NCBI GenBank assembly: GCA_002421915.1
Contig: DISA01000045.1
Coordinates: forward strand, 299-20,937
DNA: 20,639 bases
Reading direction: 5' to 3'
Source: Gallionellaceae bacterium UBA6222
GTDB taxonomy: Bacteria > Pseudomonadota > Gammaproteobacteria > Burkholderiales > Gallionellaceae
The position numbers and the translations under genes are program-made. Of this stretch, positions 1-7,477 are shown piece by piece (the first letter of the stretch is position 1; each line of letters begins with the position of its first letter). The notes beneath the pieces were generated by a model. It had not been told where the DNA came from, made no database searches, and saw only the letters and a list, made by a program, of their open reading frames with translations.

Positions 1-383
<383 letters not shown>

Positions 384-395
384 GGAGAAACGAAT

Positions 396-965
396 ATGTT
401 ATTGATGATCGACAACTACGATTCCTTCACCTACAACCTGGTGCAGTACTTCGCCGAGCTCGGCGCGGATGTGGTGGTGAAGCGCAACGACGAGATCACG
501 GTCGAAGAGATTGCGCAGATGAATCCGCAGCACCTCGTCGTCTCCCCCGGCCCGTGCACACCGAACGAGGCGGGCATCTCGGTCGCCGCAATCAGGCATT
601 TCGCCGGCAAAATCCCGCTGCTCGGTGTGTGCCTCGGCCACCAGAGTATCGGCCAGGCTTTCGGCGGCAGGATCATCCACGCCAAGACGCTGATGCACGG
701 CAAGACCTCGCTGATTCACCACCACGGCAGCAGCGTGTTCACCGGCCTGCCGAATCCTTTCACCGCCACCCGCTACCATTCGCTGGTGATCGAGCGCGAG
801 TCGCTGCCGGATTGTCTGGAGATCACGGCGTGGACCGACGACGGCGAGATCATGGGCGTGCGCCACAAGACGCTGGCGGTGCACGGCGTGCAGTTCCATC
901 CCGAGTCCATCCTCACCGAACACGGCCACGGCATGCTGAAGAATTTTCTGGAGGGCAAACCATGA
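396..965 (+). CDS. trpG: Anthranilate synthase component II (glutamine amidotransferase)
   Basis: A 189-residue class I (triad) glutamine amidotransferase that hydrolyses glutamine and channels ammonia to TrpE. The start begins MLLMIDNYDSFTYNLVQYF, the classic TrpG/PabA N-terminus. The nucleophile is C79 in the LLGVCLGHQSIGQAFGG elbow, and the other triad residues are H168 and E170 in the HGVQFHPESI motif. The PGPCTP oxyanion-loop motif is near residue 51. A strong Shine-Dalgarno (AAGGAG at 382-387) precedes the ATG by about 8 nt. The stop overlaps the trpD start as ATGA (962-965), which indicates translational coupling. Such TrpG proteins can also serve PabB in folate synthesis; the sequence cannot exclude that dual use. 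Confidence 0.97.
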   Translation: MLLMIDNYDSFTYNLVQYFAELGADVVVKRNDEITVEEIAQMNPQHLVVSPGPCTPNEAGISVAAIRHFAGKIPLLGVCLGHQSIGQAFGGRIIHAKTLMHGKTSLIHHHGSSVFTGLPNPFTATRYHSLVIERESLPDCLEITAWTDDGEIMGVRHKTLAVHGVQFHPESILTEHGHGMLKNFLEGKP

Positions 966-1981
966 TCACCCCGCAACAGGCTTTGATCCGCCTGATCGAT
1001 CAGCGCGAGATTTTTTACGACGAGATGTTGTCGCTGATGCGCCAGATCATGCGCGGCGAAGTCACGCCGACGATGATCGCGGCGATCCTGGTCGGCCTGC
1101 GCGTGAAGAAGGAAACCATCGGCGAGGTCTCCGCCGCCGCCTTTGTCATGCGCGAGTTCGCCAGCAAAGTGCCGGTCACGCAGCGTGACCATCTGGTCGA
1201 TACCTGCGGCACCGGCGGCGATGCGGCGCACACCTTCAACATCTCCACCGCCAGCGCCTTTGTCGCGGCAGCGGCCGGGGCGCGCGTGGCCAAGCATGGC
1301 GGACGCTCGGTGTCCTCCACCTGCGGCTCGGCGGATGTGCTGGAAGCGCTCGGGGTGAACCTCAACCTGACGCCGGAGCAGGTGGGGCAAAGCATCGATG
1401 CAATCGGCATCGGTTTCATGTTCGCACCCAACTTCCACGGCGCGATGAAATACGCCGCGCCGGTGCGGCGCGAGCTCGGCGTGCGCACCATCTTCAACAT
1501 CCTCGGGCCGCTAACCAACCCGGCCGGTGCGGACAATCAGGTGCTTGGCGTGTTCCATCCCGACCTGGTCGGCATCCAGGCGCGTGTGTTGCAACGCCTC
1601 GGCAGCCGTCATGTGCTGGTGGTGAACGGCAGCGACGGTCTGGACGAGATCACCTTGAGCGGCCCGACCTTCGTCGCCGAACTCAAGGACGGGCAGGTGA
1701 ACGAATACACCGTCACCCCGGAAGATTTCGGCTTGCGCAGCACCCCGCTTGATGCCGTTCGCGTCACCGATACCGCCGGCGCCAAAGCCATACTGCTCGG
1801 CGTGCTGGAGAACCGGAATGGTGCCGCGCGCGACATCGTGCTGCTCAATGCGGGCGCCGCCATCTATGCGGCCGGATTGAGCGACACCCTGGCCGGCGGT
1901 GTGACGCACGCCGCCTCGACGCTCTCCTCCGGTGCGGCACTGGCCAAGCTGGAGCAGCTGAAACAGTTCAGCAACCGCTGA
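962..1981 (+). CDS. trpD: Anthranilate phosphoribosyltransferase
   Basis: A 339-residue enzyme transferring phosphoribosyl from PRPP to anthranilate, the second step of the tryptophan branch. The start was set at the ATG overlapping the trpG stop; the open frame extends back to 296 but that part is a shadow of trpE/trpG. Diagnostic motifs are the N-terminal helical domain (MITPQQALIRLID), the PRPP-binding CGTGGD loop (residues 82-87), FNISTASAFV, KHGGRSVSSTCGSADVLEALG (from residue 111), and GPLTNPAGADNQVLGV. The usual KHGNR motif reads KHGGR here, a small variant. Length matches the family. trpC, which commonly follows trpD in betaproteobacteria, is absent; relA follows after only 10 nt. Confidence 0.97.
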   Translation: MITPQQALIRLIDQREIFYDEMLSLMRQIMRGEVTPTMIAAILVGLRVKKETIGEVSAAAFVMREFASKVPVTQRDHLVDTCGTGGDAAHTFNISTASAFVAAAAGARVAKHGGRSVSSTCGSADVLEALGVNLNLTPEQVGQSIDAIGIGFMFAPNFHGAMKYAAPVRRELGVRTIFNILGPLTNPAGADNQVLGVFHPDLVGIQARVLQRLGSRHVLVVNGSDGLDEITLSGPTFVAELKDGQVNEYTVTPEDFGLRSTPLDAVRVTDTAGAKAILLGVLENRNGAARDIVLLNAGAAIYAAGLSDTLAGGVTHAASTLSSGAALAKLEQLKQFSNR

Positions 1982-1991
1982 TCGCACGCCT

Positions 1992-3938
1992 GTGGTTTCT
2001 ATCCGGCATCAATTCCCGCCGCTCATCGGAGACGACAGTGTCGACATCCGGCACTGGCTGGCTGCGCTATCCGATGTATTTGCACCGGCCGAGACCGGGC
2101 TGATTCACCGGGCGTGCGAATTCGCCGCGCCGCTGTATCAGGGCAAGACTGATCTCACCGACACCCCGCTGTTGCAGCACGCGCTCGGCTCGGCCTCCAT
2201 TCTCATCAGCCTTAACATGGATCACGAGACCATCACTGCCGCCGTGCTGCATGCCGTGCCGGATTGGCTGGATAACTGGAAGCGGGTGCTGACCGAACGC
2301 TTCGGGACCAACGTGGCAATGTTGGTGGATGGCATCGCCAGGATGGAACAGGTGCAACAGTTCAGCGAGATGCGTGGCGATGGCAACAAGGAAGAAGCCG
2401 CACAGCAGACGGAAAGTCTTCGCAAGATGCTGCTGGTGATGGTCGAGGATATCCGTGTGGTGCTGATCAAACTGGCCGAACGCACGCAGACATTGCGCAA
2501 TCTCTCACGCGCCCACGCGGCGCAGCAACAGCAAATCGCGCATGAAACGCAGACTCTGTTTGCGCCGCTGGCGAACCGGCTGGGTATCTGGCAGATCAAG
2601 TGGGAACTGGAAGACCTGTCAATGCGTTATCTGCAACCGGCACTCTACAAGCAGATCGCCGCCCATCTGGACGAGCGCCGCGTCGATCGCGAACGCTACA
2701 TCGCCGACCGCATCCTGCAACTGGAACAGGCATTGGCAAGCGCCGGGATCAAAGCCGAAGTGAGTGGTCGCCCCAAACACATCTACAGCATCATCAACAA
2801 GATGAAGCGCAAGCATCTGGATTTCGACGAACTCTACGACGTGCGTGCATTGCGCGTGCTCGTCGAAAATGTAGAGGCGTGTTATGCCGCGCTGTCCATC
2901 GTGCATGAGCTATGGCTGCCGATTCAGAAAGAATTCGACGACTACATCGCTCGCCCCAAAGCCAACGGCTACCGCTCGCTGCACACCGCCGTGCTCGGCC
3001 CGCGCCGCCTGCCGATGGAAGTGCAGATCCGCACGCAACAAATGCACCACGATTCCGAACTGGGTGTCGCCGCGCACTGGCGTTACAAGGAAAGCCTTAA
3101 ATCAGAGAGCGCGCTGGATCAAAAAGTCGCATGGTTACGCCAGGTGCTGGCCTGGAAAACGGAACTGGCCGACAGCGGCGAATTGCAGGAACCGTTGCGC
3201 AATGAATTGTTGCAGGACCGCGTGTATGTGCTGACCCCGCAAGGCAAGGTGATCGACCTGCCGCAGGGCGCCACGCCGGTGGACTTTGCCTATGTGCTGC
3301 ACACCGACCTTGGCCACCGCACGCGCGGCGCCAAGGTCGATGGCAACATCGTGCCGCTCAAACACAAATTGCAAACGGGGCAGTGCGTGGAGATTCTCAC
3401 CGTCAAGCAGGGCGGTCCCAGCCGCGACTGGATCAACCCGCAGCTCGGCTATCTGCAAAGCGCGCGCGCCCGCGCCAAGGTGCGCCACTGGTTCACCGAA
3501 CAGAACCTCGATGACAGCCTCGCGCAGGGGCGCGCCCTGCTCGAGCGCGAGTTGCATCGCATCGGCGTGAACGATGTCAATCAGGAGAAGCTGGCACAGA
3601 AACTGCGCTACAACAAACCGGACGACCTGCTCGCCGCCCTCGGCCGCGGCGACATCACCCCGCGCCGCGTCAGCCTTGCAATCACCCCGGACACCCCCGC
3701 ACCGCGCAAGGTCCCCGCCGGCCAGCAACCCGCGCATACGCCGCAAGTCCTCATCGAGGGCGTGAACAACCTCACCTACAAACTCGCGCTGTGCTGCCAT
3801 CCGCAGACCACCGACGCCATCGTCGCCTACGTCACCCGCGACCGCGGCATCAGCATCCACCGCCGCGATTGCGCGTTCATGCAGCGCGTGCCGGAGGAAA
3901 GAGAAGACCGTTTGCTGGATGCGCGGTGGTCGGTGTAG
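1992..3938 (+). CDS. relA: RelA-type (p)ppGpp synthetase lacking the C-terminal ACT domain
   Basis: A 648-residue stringent-response alarmone synthetase. Order of parts: a degenerate N-terminal hydrolase domain in which the catalytic HD pair reads HA (H87-A88); the synthetase domain (about residues 255-365) with GRPKHIYSIINKMKRK, FDELYDVRALRV, the RelA-type EFDD signature (314-317) and NGYRSLHTAVLG; a TGS domain (about 409-470, DRVYVLTPQGKVIDLP); a helical linker; and a zinc-finger domain with C601-C602, H623 and C627. These features point to a monofunctional RelA rather than SpoT. It stops 21 residues after C627. Usual RelA proteins are about 740 residues and carry a further ACT/RRM domain. 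The 45 bp before the next gene do not encode it in any frame. The start is GTG with no clear Shine-Dalgarno, 10 nt after trpD, which suggests coupling to trpD translation. Confidence 0.93.
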   Translation: MVSIRHQFPPLIGDDSVDIRHWLAALSDVFAPAETGLIHRACEFAAPLYQGKTDLTDTPLLQHALGSASILISLNMDHETITAAVLHAVPDWLDNWKRVLTERFGTNVAMLVDGIARMEQVQQFSEMRGDGNKEEAAQQTESLRKMLLVMVEDIRVVLIKLAERTQTLRNLSRAHAAQQQQIAHETQTLFAPLANRLGIWQIKWELEDLSMRYLQPALYKQIAAHLDERRVDRERYIADRILQLEQALASAGIKAEVSGRPKHIYSIINKMKRKHLDFDELYDVRALRVLVENVEACYAALSIVHELWLPIQKEFDDYIARPKANGYRSLHTAVLGPRRLPMEVQIRTQQMHHDSELGVAAHWRYKESLKSESALDQKVAWLRQVLAWKTELADSGELQEPLRNELLQDRVYVLTPQGKVIDLPQGATPVDFAYVLHTDLGHRTRGAKVDGNIVPLKHKLQTGQCVEILTVKQGGPSRDWINPQLGYLQSARARAKVRHWFTEQNLDDSLAQGRALLERELHRIGVNDVNQEKLAQKLRYNKPDDLLAALGRGDITPRRVSLAITPDTPAPRKVPAGQQPAHTPQVLIEGVNNLTYKLALCCHPQTTDAIVAYVTRDRGISIHRRDCAFMQRVPEEREDRLLDARWSV

Positions 3939-3983
3939 GCGTCATCCCGGCTGTTAAACTGGCAGAGATACTGGAGCCCTCCG

Positions 3984-5252
3984 ATGACCAAACTCAAACT
4001 GCACTGGCAGATCCTCCTCGCACTTTTACTCGCCGCCCTCGCCGGTTCGCTGACAGGCACCGAGGCGACACTGTTCGGTGTGCGCTATTACGCGGTTTTC
4101 GATTTCATCGGCACGCTGTTCCTCAACGCGCTGAAGATGCTGATCGTGCCGCTGGTGGTGTCGTCCATCATCGTGGGTATCGCGGGCATCGGTTCCGGCG
4201 GCGCATTCGGGCGGCTGGGCTTGAAGACGCTGACCTATTACGCGGCGACCAGCCTGTTTGCCATCCTGGTCGGCCTGACCATCGTGAACATGACTGCACC
4301 CGGCATCATCGACGGCCAGCCCGCCAAGGAACACCTGGGGATGGAACAAGTGAGCGACGCAGTGGTCGCCAGCGTGGAAGGCAAAGGGGCGGGGGATCTG
4401 GTCGGTATCTTCCTGCGTATGGTGCCGACCAACATCGTGTCGGCGGCGGCGGACGGGCAGATGCTGGGCTTGATCTTCTTCAGTCTGTTATTCGGTTTCT
4501 TCATGACCAAGATCGAAGAACCCTACGCTGAAAGTCAGTACAAGTTATGGAGCGGGCTGTTCCAGGTGATGATGCAGATCACCGACTGGGTGATGAAGTT
4601 CGCGCCCATCGGCGTGTTCGGTCTGGTGGCGAAGGTGGTGGCGAGCACCGGCTTCGCGGCCATCGTGCCGCTGGCCTGGTTCTTCTTCAGTGTGCTGGCC
4701 GGTCTGGCTGTGCATTCCCTGCTGGTGTTGCCTGCCCTGCTGTATTTCGTGGGGCGGGTGAATCCCATGCGCCATTACCGCGCCATGGCTCCCGCCCTGC
4801 TCACCGCGTTCTCCACCAGTTCCTCCGCCGCCACCCTGCCGCTCACCATGGAATGCGTGGAGAAGAACGCTGGCGTGTCCAACCGCACCAGCAGCTTCGT
4901 GCTGCCGCTGGGCGCAACGGTGAACATGGATGGCACGGCGCTGTATGAATGCGTGGCGGTGATGTTCATCGCGCAGGCTTACGGTATCGAGCTGGGTTTC
5001 GTGCAGCAATTCACCATCGTGCTGCTGGCGCTGGTCACCTCCATGGGCGTGGCGGCCATCCCCTCCGCCAGCCTGGTCGCCATCGCCATCATCCTCGGCG
5101 CTATCGGCCTGCCGCTGGAAGCCATCGGCCTGATCCTGGCGGTGGATCGCGTGCTGGATATGTGCCGCACTTCGGTGAATGTGTTCAGTGATTCCTGCGG
5201 CGCGGTTATCATCGCGCGGCTGGATGGTGAAGAGAGCGTGTTAAAGGCTTAA
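3984..5252 (+). CDS. Dicarboxylate/amino acid:cation symporter (DAACS/SLC1 family), likely glutamate/aspartate
   Basis: A 422-residue inner-membrane secondary transporter of the GltPh/GltP fold. The hairpin-1 serine-rich motif TSSSAATLP is near 278-286, the TM7 cation motif NMDGTALYE at 314-322, the hairpin-2 motif GVAAIPSAS at 355-363, and the TM8 segment runs from D388 to D403. In TM8, D392, R395, T396, N399 and D403 match the substrate- and sodium-binding residues of GltPh. The arginine implies a substrate with an acidic side chain. The residue before D403 is Ser instead of the common Gly (NVFSD versus NVxGD). A GGAG at 3973-3976 sits 7 nt before the ATG. It lies 45 nt after relA on the same strand and may be its operon partner. 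Exact substrate and coupling ion (H+ or Na+) are not decided by sequence. Confidence 0.92.
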   Translation: MTKLKLHWQILLALLLAALAGSLTGTEATLFGVRYYAVFDFIGTLFLNALKMLIVPLVVSSIIVGIAGIGSGGAFGRLGLKTLTYYAATSLFAILVGLTIVNMTAPGIIDGQPAKEHLGMEQVSDAVVASVEGKGAGDLVGIFLRMVPTNIVSAAADGQMLGLIFFSLLFGFFMTKIEEPYAESQYKLWSGLFQVMMQITDWVMKFAPIGVFGLVAKVVASTGFAAIVPLAWFFFSVLAGLAVHSLLVLPALLYFVGRVNPMRHYRAMAPALLTAFSTSSSAATLPLTMECVEKNAGVSNRTSSFVLPLGATVNMDGTALYECVAVMFIAQAYGIELGFVQQFTIVLLALVTSMGVAAIPSASLVAIAIILGAIGLPLEAIGLILAVDRVLDMCRTSVNVFSDSCGAVIIARLDGEESVLKA

Positions 5253-5275
5253 GGAAACACTGATTAAGTTGTCGC

Positions 5276-5333
5276 TCCCGCGCAGGCGGAGCCCAGTCAA
5301 TTCAATAAACTGGATTCCCGCCTGCGCGGGAAT
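5276..5333. repeat. REP/dRS3-like inverted repeat between convergent genes (possible bidirectional terminator)
   Basis: Two imperfect inverted arms (5276-5297 and 5309-5331) surround an 11-nt AT-rich loop. The right arm contains a perfect palindrome ATTCCCGCCTGCGCGGGAAT (5314-5333) with 8-bp arms and a 4-nt centre. This core resembles dRS3-type and other short GC-rich palindromic repeats dispersed in many proteobacterial genomes. It lies 23 nt after the symporter stop and 81 nt beyond the aldolase stop on the opposite strand, so the transcribed hairpin could stop or stabilise either mRNA. There is no T-run, so classic intrinsic termination is not supported. Only one copy is in the window, so its repetitive nature is inferred from similarity. 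Confidence 0.6.
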
Positions 5334-5414
5334 GACAAAATCAGACTTGGTCAGCGTCGAAGCGACAGTGTTTTTCAAGCCGTGCTCACAGCTTGGCTTG
5401 CCGCCGCATAACCG

Positions 5415-6440
5415 TCAGCCCGACGATTCCATCGCGGGCAGATATTCACCGCGTTGGGCAGCGCCGTTCAATCTCGCGCGTTTCAGCAAAGCCTGTTGTG
5501 CGGCGGCGACATTCTCCGCCTTGCCCTGCCAGGCTTGGAGCACCGTCTGCTGCAGGGCGCGCCCGTAAGAAAACGAGAGCAGCCAGGGTGAGTCGGGGAA
5601 ACCGGCATTCATCGCGTTGAGGTTGGCTGTCGCTTCTTCCGGGCTCAAGCCGCCGGAGAGGAAGTTGATGCTCGGCACAGCCATCGGCACGGTGCGCCGG
5701 AATACGCGCAGGGTCGCTGCCGCGATCTCTTCGGCGCCGGCTCTGACCGGATGCTTTTTGCCCGGCAGGATCATGTTGGGTTTGAGAATGATATGTTCCA
5801 GCACGACGTGATGGCGATGCAGGGCATGAAAAATTTCCTTGTGCACCGCTTCGGTCACCTCGGCGCAGCGGGCCAGACTGTGGTCGCCATCGATCAACAC
5901 TTCCGGCTCGACGATGGGCACCACGCCCTGCTCCTGGCACACCGCCGCATACCGCGCCAGCATCTCGGCGTTGGCGGCGACCCCCAGCGCCGAAGGATTG
6001 CGCTCGCCGATCTCGTACACCTCGCGCCATTTGGCGAAACGCGCTCCCTGATTCTTATACTGGTGCAGGCGCTCCGCCAACCCGTCCAGGCCATAGGTGA
6101 TGGAATCTCCCGGTGCCAAAGCCAGCGGTCCTTTGCCTTTGTCCACCTTGACCCCGGGCACGATACCCCGCCGTGCCAGTACTTGCGGCAGCGGCGTACC
6201 GTCATCGGCGGCTTGCGCGAGCGTGTCCTCGAATTCGATCACGCCACTGATGTATTGCTCGATGCCGGGCGCGGTAAACAGCAATGCGCGGTAAACACGA
6301 CAGTTCTCCGCGCCGGCTTCCACGCTGATCGCGGCAAAGCGCTTGGCGATGGTGGGTTGGCTCTCGTCCGCGGCGAGGATGCCTTTGCCCCGTTGCACCA
6401 TCTGCCCGATGGTGGCTTGTAGTTCGTCTGCAATGGTCAT
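5415..6440 (-). CDS. fba: Class I fructose-bisphosphate aldolase
   Basis: A 341-residue Schiff-base aldolase interconverting fructose 1,6-bisphosphate with glyceraldehyde 3-phosphate and DHAP, in the cytoplasm (glycolysis, gluconeogenesis, Calvin cycle). It is of the eukaryote-like class I type, not the DhnA/FbaB type. Active-site residues line up with muscle aldolase: GKGILAADES with D25, VKVDKG with K98, FAKWRE with K137, VEPEV with E178 and E180, the Schiff-base lysine K220 in HIILKPNM, FLSGG (S262) and YGRAL (R294). AGGAG lies 7 nt upstream of the ATG (complement of 6438-6440). It is transcribed alone, convergent to the symporter and divergent from the DUF3079 gene. The visible sequence does not say which pathway it mainly serves. 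Confidence 0.96.
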   Translation of the reverse strand: MTIADELQATIGQMVQRGKGILAADESQPTIAKRFAAISVEAGAENCRVYRALLFTAPGIEQYISGVIEFEDTLAQAADDGTPLPQVLARRGIVPGVKVDKGKGPLALAPGDSITYGLDGLAERLHQYKNQGARFAKWREVYEIGERNPSALGVAANAEMLARYAAVCQEQGVVPIVEPEVLIDGDHSLARCAEVTEAVHKEIFHALHRHHVVLEHIILKPNMILPGKKHPVRAGAEEIAAATLRVFRRTVPMAVPSINFLSGGLSPEEATANLNAMNAGFPDSPWLLSFSYGRALQQTVLQAWQGKAENVAAAQQALLKRARLNGAAQRGEYLPAMESSG

Positions 6441-6625
6441 GGTTCATCTCCTATTGAACTTTACGTAACTCTTGACGGCGTCCCGTTGTAACGCAGGCCG
6501 TGTTTAAACCCAAGCCACAATGCGGGAGGAATTCAACCGTTGGTTCGCATCATACTCGCCGCGCCACGGCAGAAATACTTTGCATGAGCCACACCGTGCC
6601 ATATTGCACCGCGAACGGAAGTCAG

Positions 6626-6649
6626 CCGGATATAATCGGTCAAATCCGG
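6626..6649 (+). promoter_or_regulatory. Candidate -10 element inside a short inverted repeat, upstream of the DUF3079 gene
   Basis: A perfect TATAAT lies at 6631-6636, inside a 6-bp inverted repeat CCGGAT (6626-6631) / ATCCGG (6644-6649). No good -35 box is present at 16-18 nt spacing; the nearest TTGCAC (6604-6609) is 21 nt away. The position, about 90 nt before the DUF3079 start, fits a promoter for that gene. The dyad covers the -10 to about +7, so a repressor site is possible. No experimental support can be read from sequence. Confidence 0.35.
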
Positions 6650-6672
6650 TCTTTCCCAAAAAAGGCGCGAAA

Positions 6673-6726
6673 ATGGGAGCGCTGAAAAAGCACTATCACT
6701 CAATGACCAAATTCGAAGCAATGTGA
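6673..6726 (+). CDS. Possible 17-codon leader peptide ORF upstream of the DUF3079 gene
   Basis: A short frame reads MGALKKHYHSMTKFEAM and stops at 6724-6726, 1 nt before the ATG of the next gene (6728). The DUF3079 gene has no clear Shine-Dalgarno of its own, so terminating ribosomes on this small frame could reinitiate on it. A weak purine-rich stretch (AAAAAAGG) precedes the small ATG. It could equally be chance: the frame is open upstream to 6520 without recognisable protein similarity. Otherwise the 287 bases between the aldolase start (6440) and the DUF3079 start hold no recognisable gene. Confidence 0.2.
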   Translation: MGALKKHYHSMTKFEAM

Positions 6727-6727
6727 G

Positions 6728-6928
6728 ATGGCGAAAAAATTTCCCCTTCACCCAAAACACCCGGAGCGCATTTGCTGGGGCTGCGATAAATACTGCCATG
6801 TTGACTCCATGAGTTGCGGCAACGGTTCAGACCGCACGCAGCATCCGGTCGAGTTGTTCGGGGACGACTGGTTCGAATTCGGCAATGCGGAAGTCGATCC
6901 GCCAAAGAAGTCAGGGAGGCCATCCTGA
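6728..6928 (+). CDS. Small DUF3079-family cysteine protein
   Basis: A 66-residue cytoplasmic protein of unknown function. The sequence (MAKKFPLHPKHPERICWGCD, then DKYCHVDSMSCGNGSDRTQH and PVELFGDDWFEFG) matches from memory the DUF3079 family, small proteobacterial proteins with this HPERxCWGCD and RTQHPxELFGDDW pattern. Four cysteines (C16, C19, C23 and C30) in a CxxCxxxC...C layout suggest a small zinc site or redox centre, but this is inference. The ATG follows a 17-codon open frame by 1 nt. The stop lies 12 nt from the end of the convergent ScsD-like gene. Neighbouring genes give no clear functional lead. Confidence 0.75.
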   Translation: MAKKFPLHPKHPERICWGCDKYCHVDSMSCGNGSDRTQHPVELFGDDWFEFGNAEVDPPKKSGRPS

Positions 6929-6940
6929 TTCACCCAACGG

Positions 6941-7477
6941 TTAATAAATCCCTGCCCACCACAACCGCAGGCGCAGCCCGAGCCCCGTGGTGTAACCGAC
7001 TTCGATGAAACGGATATGTCCTGTGCGGTCGATGATAAAACTGGCAGGCACGGCATGCACGCCCCATTGCTGCGAAATCCATCCCTCCTCGTCGTTCAGC
7101 ACCGGAAAAGCGATCCCCTGTGCCTGCATGTAGGCCGCCACTTCTTCCGGTTTGCCGCTTTGCATGGCGATGGTAATGACGTTTTGGTGATCCCGCGCAA
7201 TGGCGGCGATGCTACCCTGCTCGGCGCGGCAGATACCGCACCAGGTCGCCCAGAAGTGCACCAGTAGCGGCCGCTGCAAATGCTCCGGCAAATCATAGAA
7301 TTCACCCACCAGTGTAATGCCGCGCAGCGTGGGCGCAGCACCGCTGACCATGTCGCGCTGTTGCCAGGCGCGGACACCCGCAACGACCGCGATGATCAGA
7401 AGCAGGTTGATGGCGATGGCGCGCCATTTTGTGCGGCGTGGTTTGGCACGGTTCTCCGGCTCGGGCTGCGTGCTCAT
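6941..7477 (-). CDS. Membrane-anchored thioredoxin-fold protein (ScsD/TlpA-like protein disulfide oxidoreductase)
   Basis: A 178-residue protein with one N-terminal membrane anchor (about residues 20-37) preceded by Arg/Lys residues, so the domain faces the periplasm. The thioredoxin fold has the active site WATWCGICR (C80, C83) and the cis-proline loop VPASF (P144). The end, GLRLRLWWAGIY, resembles the C-terminus of ScsD, the copper-stress thiol oxidoreductase, more than the cytochrome c-type ResA/CcmG group. The start was chosen at the ATG overlapping the stop of the upstream kinase gene (ATGA, complement of 7474-7477); an upstream in-frame start would overlap that gene by 94 nt. No other scs gene is nearby, so a role in copper tolerance is only one possibility. 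Confidence 0.85.
   Translation of the reverse strand: MSTQPEPENRAKPRRTKWRAIAINLLLIIAVVAGVRAWQQRDMVSGAAPTLRGITLVGEFYDLPEHLQRPLLVHFWATWCGICRAEQGSIAAIARDHQNVITIAMQSGKPEEVAAYMQAQGIAFPVLNDEEGWISQQWGVHAVPASFIIDRTGHIRFIEVGYTTGLGLRLRLWWAGIY

Noticed and set aside
5376..5400. Inverted repeat CAAGCC...GGCTTG as an aldolase terminator
   Set aside because: The T-run lies on the wrong side: on the minus strand the stem is followed by A residues, so it does not fit an intrinsic terminator.
6500..6726. Open frames of about 60-68 codons upstream of the DUF3079 gene
   Set aside because: No recognisable similarity or good ribosome site; only the last 17 codons are kept as a low-confidence leader.
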